Shown one piece after another: positions 8,031 through 8,331 of a DNA stretch of 8,331 bases. A program made the translations under genes and the position numbers. The notes beneath the pieces are model-generated. The model was not told the DNA's origin. It was given only the letters and a program-made list of their open reading frames with translations, and made no database searches. Source of the stretch: an uncultured PS1 clade bacterium. Lineage in GTDB: Bacteria; Pseudomonadota; Gammaproteobacteria; PS1; Pseudothioglobaceae. The stretch spans positions 1-8,331 of the forward strand of contig CALFDA010000079.1 in the NCBI GenBank assembly GCA_937950605.1. The letters are read 5' to 3'. How positions within the stretch are numbered: the stretch's first letter is position 1; every line of letters begins with the position of its first letter.

Positions 8031-8250
8031 CTATTCATGTAGCAAAGCGACCTTACAATGTTTAAAATAACTTGCCACTCTTTGATGCTGTTTTTGCAAT
8101 GAATGCATATACTTTACAACTTCTTTTTTTCATTTCACTTTTTTTATTGGGCTTGTCTACGCCCATTCTTGCCTTTAAATCACAATTCAAATATTCATCA
8201 GGATTAAGTTCTGGCGAATAACCCAACTGCCCAACCCCACAAAACACCAT
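8031..8250 (-). pseudogene. IS630-family transposase, C-terminal fragment with frameshift
   Basis: DDE transposase remnant. YSPELNPDEYLNCDLK (codons from 8220 leftward) is the IS630 C-terminal signature carrying the third catalytic acid, the E of NPDE (8194-8196). Homology continues to SEMKK, where a run of seven A (complement of 8124-8130) puts the frame wrong: the nominal frame ends at 8062 with an unrelated tail. Removing one A restores KKEVVKYMHSLQ and RVASYFKH, a typical IS630 ending, through to a TAG at 8031-8033. Upstream of YSPEL the expected L-P and earlier catalytic region are absent; the ATG at 8250 and the residues to 8221 look like unrelated sequence, and an in-frame TAG lies just upstream at 8262-8264. 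It is dead as a transposase because two of the three catalytic residues are gone. Confidence 0.85.
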
Positions 8251-8257
8251 ACGGATT

Positions 8258-8280
8258 GCCTAAAATAGGCTAGGTTTTTT
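8258..8280 (+). terminator. Short hairpin with T6 tail, possible terminator
   Basis: GCCTA-AAA-TAGGC (8258-8270) forms a 5-bp stem with a tight loop, or alternatively CCTA pairs with TAGG (8271-8274); T6 follows at 8275-8280. On the + strand this resembles a weak intrinsic terminator. It lies about 330 bases after cysS and inside the IS remnant, so it might stop outside transcription from entering the element's transposase end. The stem is short and efficiency is doubtful. Confidence 0.35.
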
Positions 8281-8289
8281 CTTATATTT

Positions 8290-8321
8290 GCTAGTAGAAG
8301 AACTGCCTAAAAATATCTAAA
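8290..8321 (-). repeat. Right inverted repeat of the IS630 remnant
   Basis: Read inward on the - strand it gives TTTAGATATTTTTAGGCAG (8321-8303) and then ACTAGC (8295-8290), matching the left end in the same inward direction. This orientation is what a terminal inverted repeat requires. The remaining bases to 8331 hold only a 5-bp palindrome (TCTAA/TTAGA, 8316-8330), and nothing further is recognised. Confidence 0.5.
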
Positions 8322-8331
8322 TGACTTAGAA

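Larger units (their letters stand above)
7979..8321 (-). mobile_element. Internally deleted IS630-family element
   Basis: About 340 bases bounded by imperfect inverted repeats (7979-8011 and 8290-8321) and containing only the last 60-65 codons of a transposase, read on the - strand. Each repeat has a TA dinucleotide near its outer edge (7981-7982 and 8318-8319), the target that IS630/Tc1-mariner elements duplicate. Intact IS630 elements are about 1 kb or longer, so most of the transposase, including the first two catalytic aspartates, is missing. The right part (about 8221-8321) has no recognisable coding homology and probably holds the element's 5' end. Exact ends and the deletion point are inferred; they need an intact copy for comparison. 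Confidence 0.6.

Noticed and set aside
7952..8065. Open frame of 37 codons on the + strand after cysS
   Set aside because: It runs through the left inverted repeat and then antisense to the transposase tail, has no ribosome site, and resembles no family I know; best explained as chance.
7925..8079. 8-bp inverted repeat AGTGGCAA / TTGCCACT
   Set aside because: The second arm lies within the transposase coding remnant, and the match does not extend; the pair 7979-8011/8290-8321 is longer and placed correctly for element ends.
7931..8319. 10-bp direct repeat AAAATATCTA flanking the IS remnant
   Set aside because: It overlaps the right inverted repeat, and IS630 elements duplicate only TA; a 10-mer of this composition can recur by chance.

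Overview
The window reads as a piece of an AT-rich bacterial chromosome, most likely from a gammaproteobacterium. The CysRS is close in length to the E. coli enzyme and its zinc ligands fall at the same residue numbers. The gene set and low GC would fit a sulfur-oxidising SUP05/Thioglobus-type lineage or a related symbiont. That placement is an inference from general character only and is not proven by any one gene.

Region 1 (1-4344, + strand) is a Type III restriction-modification locus. It holds the 3' part of res (helicase/endonuclease subunit, whose N-terminus and Walker A lie left of the window) followed, with a 4-base ATGA overlap, by a complete mod gene (beta-class adenine methyltransferase). 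The order res-then-mod is the reverse of the classical EcoP1I/EcoP15I arrangement. The target-recognition part of mod differs in codon use from the rest of the gene, as expected for a swapped specificity cassette. The locus is poorer in GC than what follows (sample counts: 14 G/C of 60 at 1201-1260 against 25 of 60 at 4561-4620).

Region 2 (4362-6349, - strand) holds three housekeeping genes read leftward: a typical 2-Cys peroxiredoxin, a 57-residue rubredoxin and leuB (3-isopropylmalate dehydrogenase). leuB converges on mod with only 17 bases between the stop codons. Peroxiredoxin and rubredoxin may cooperate in peroxide defence; leuB belongs to leucine synthesis.

Region 3 (6350-7924) is a divergent intergenic region with candidate promoters for both sides, then cysS (cysteinyl-tRNA synthetase) on the + strand.

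Region 4 (7925-8331) has no intact gene. It holds a decayed, internally deleted IS630-family element: the last part of the transposase on the - strand, split by a one-base indel in an A7 run, flanked by imperfect inverted repeats with TA dinucleotides near their ends. A small hairpin followed by T6 lies in its right part.

No tRNA, rRNA or CRISPR array was seen. The least routine observations are the reversed Type III gene order, the mosaic mod gene and the miniature IS630 remnant.
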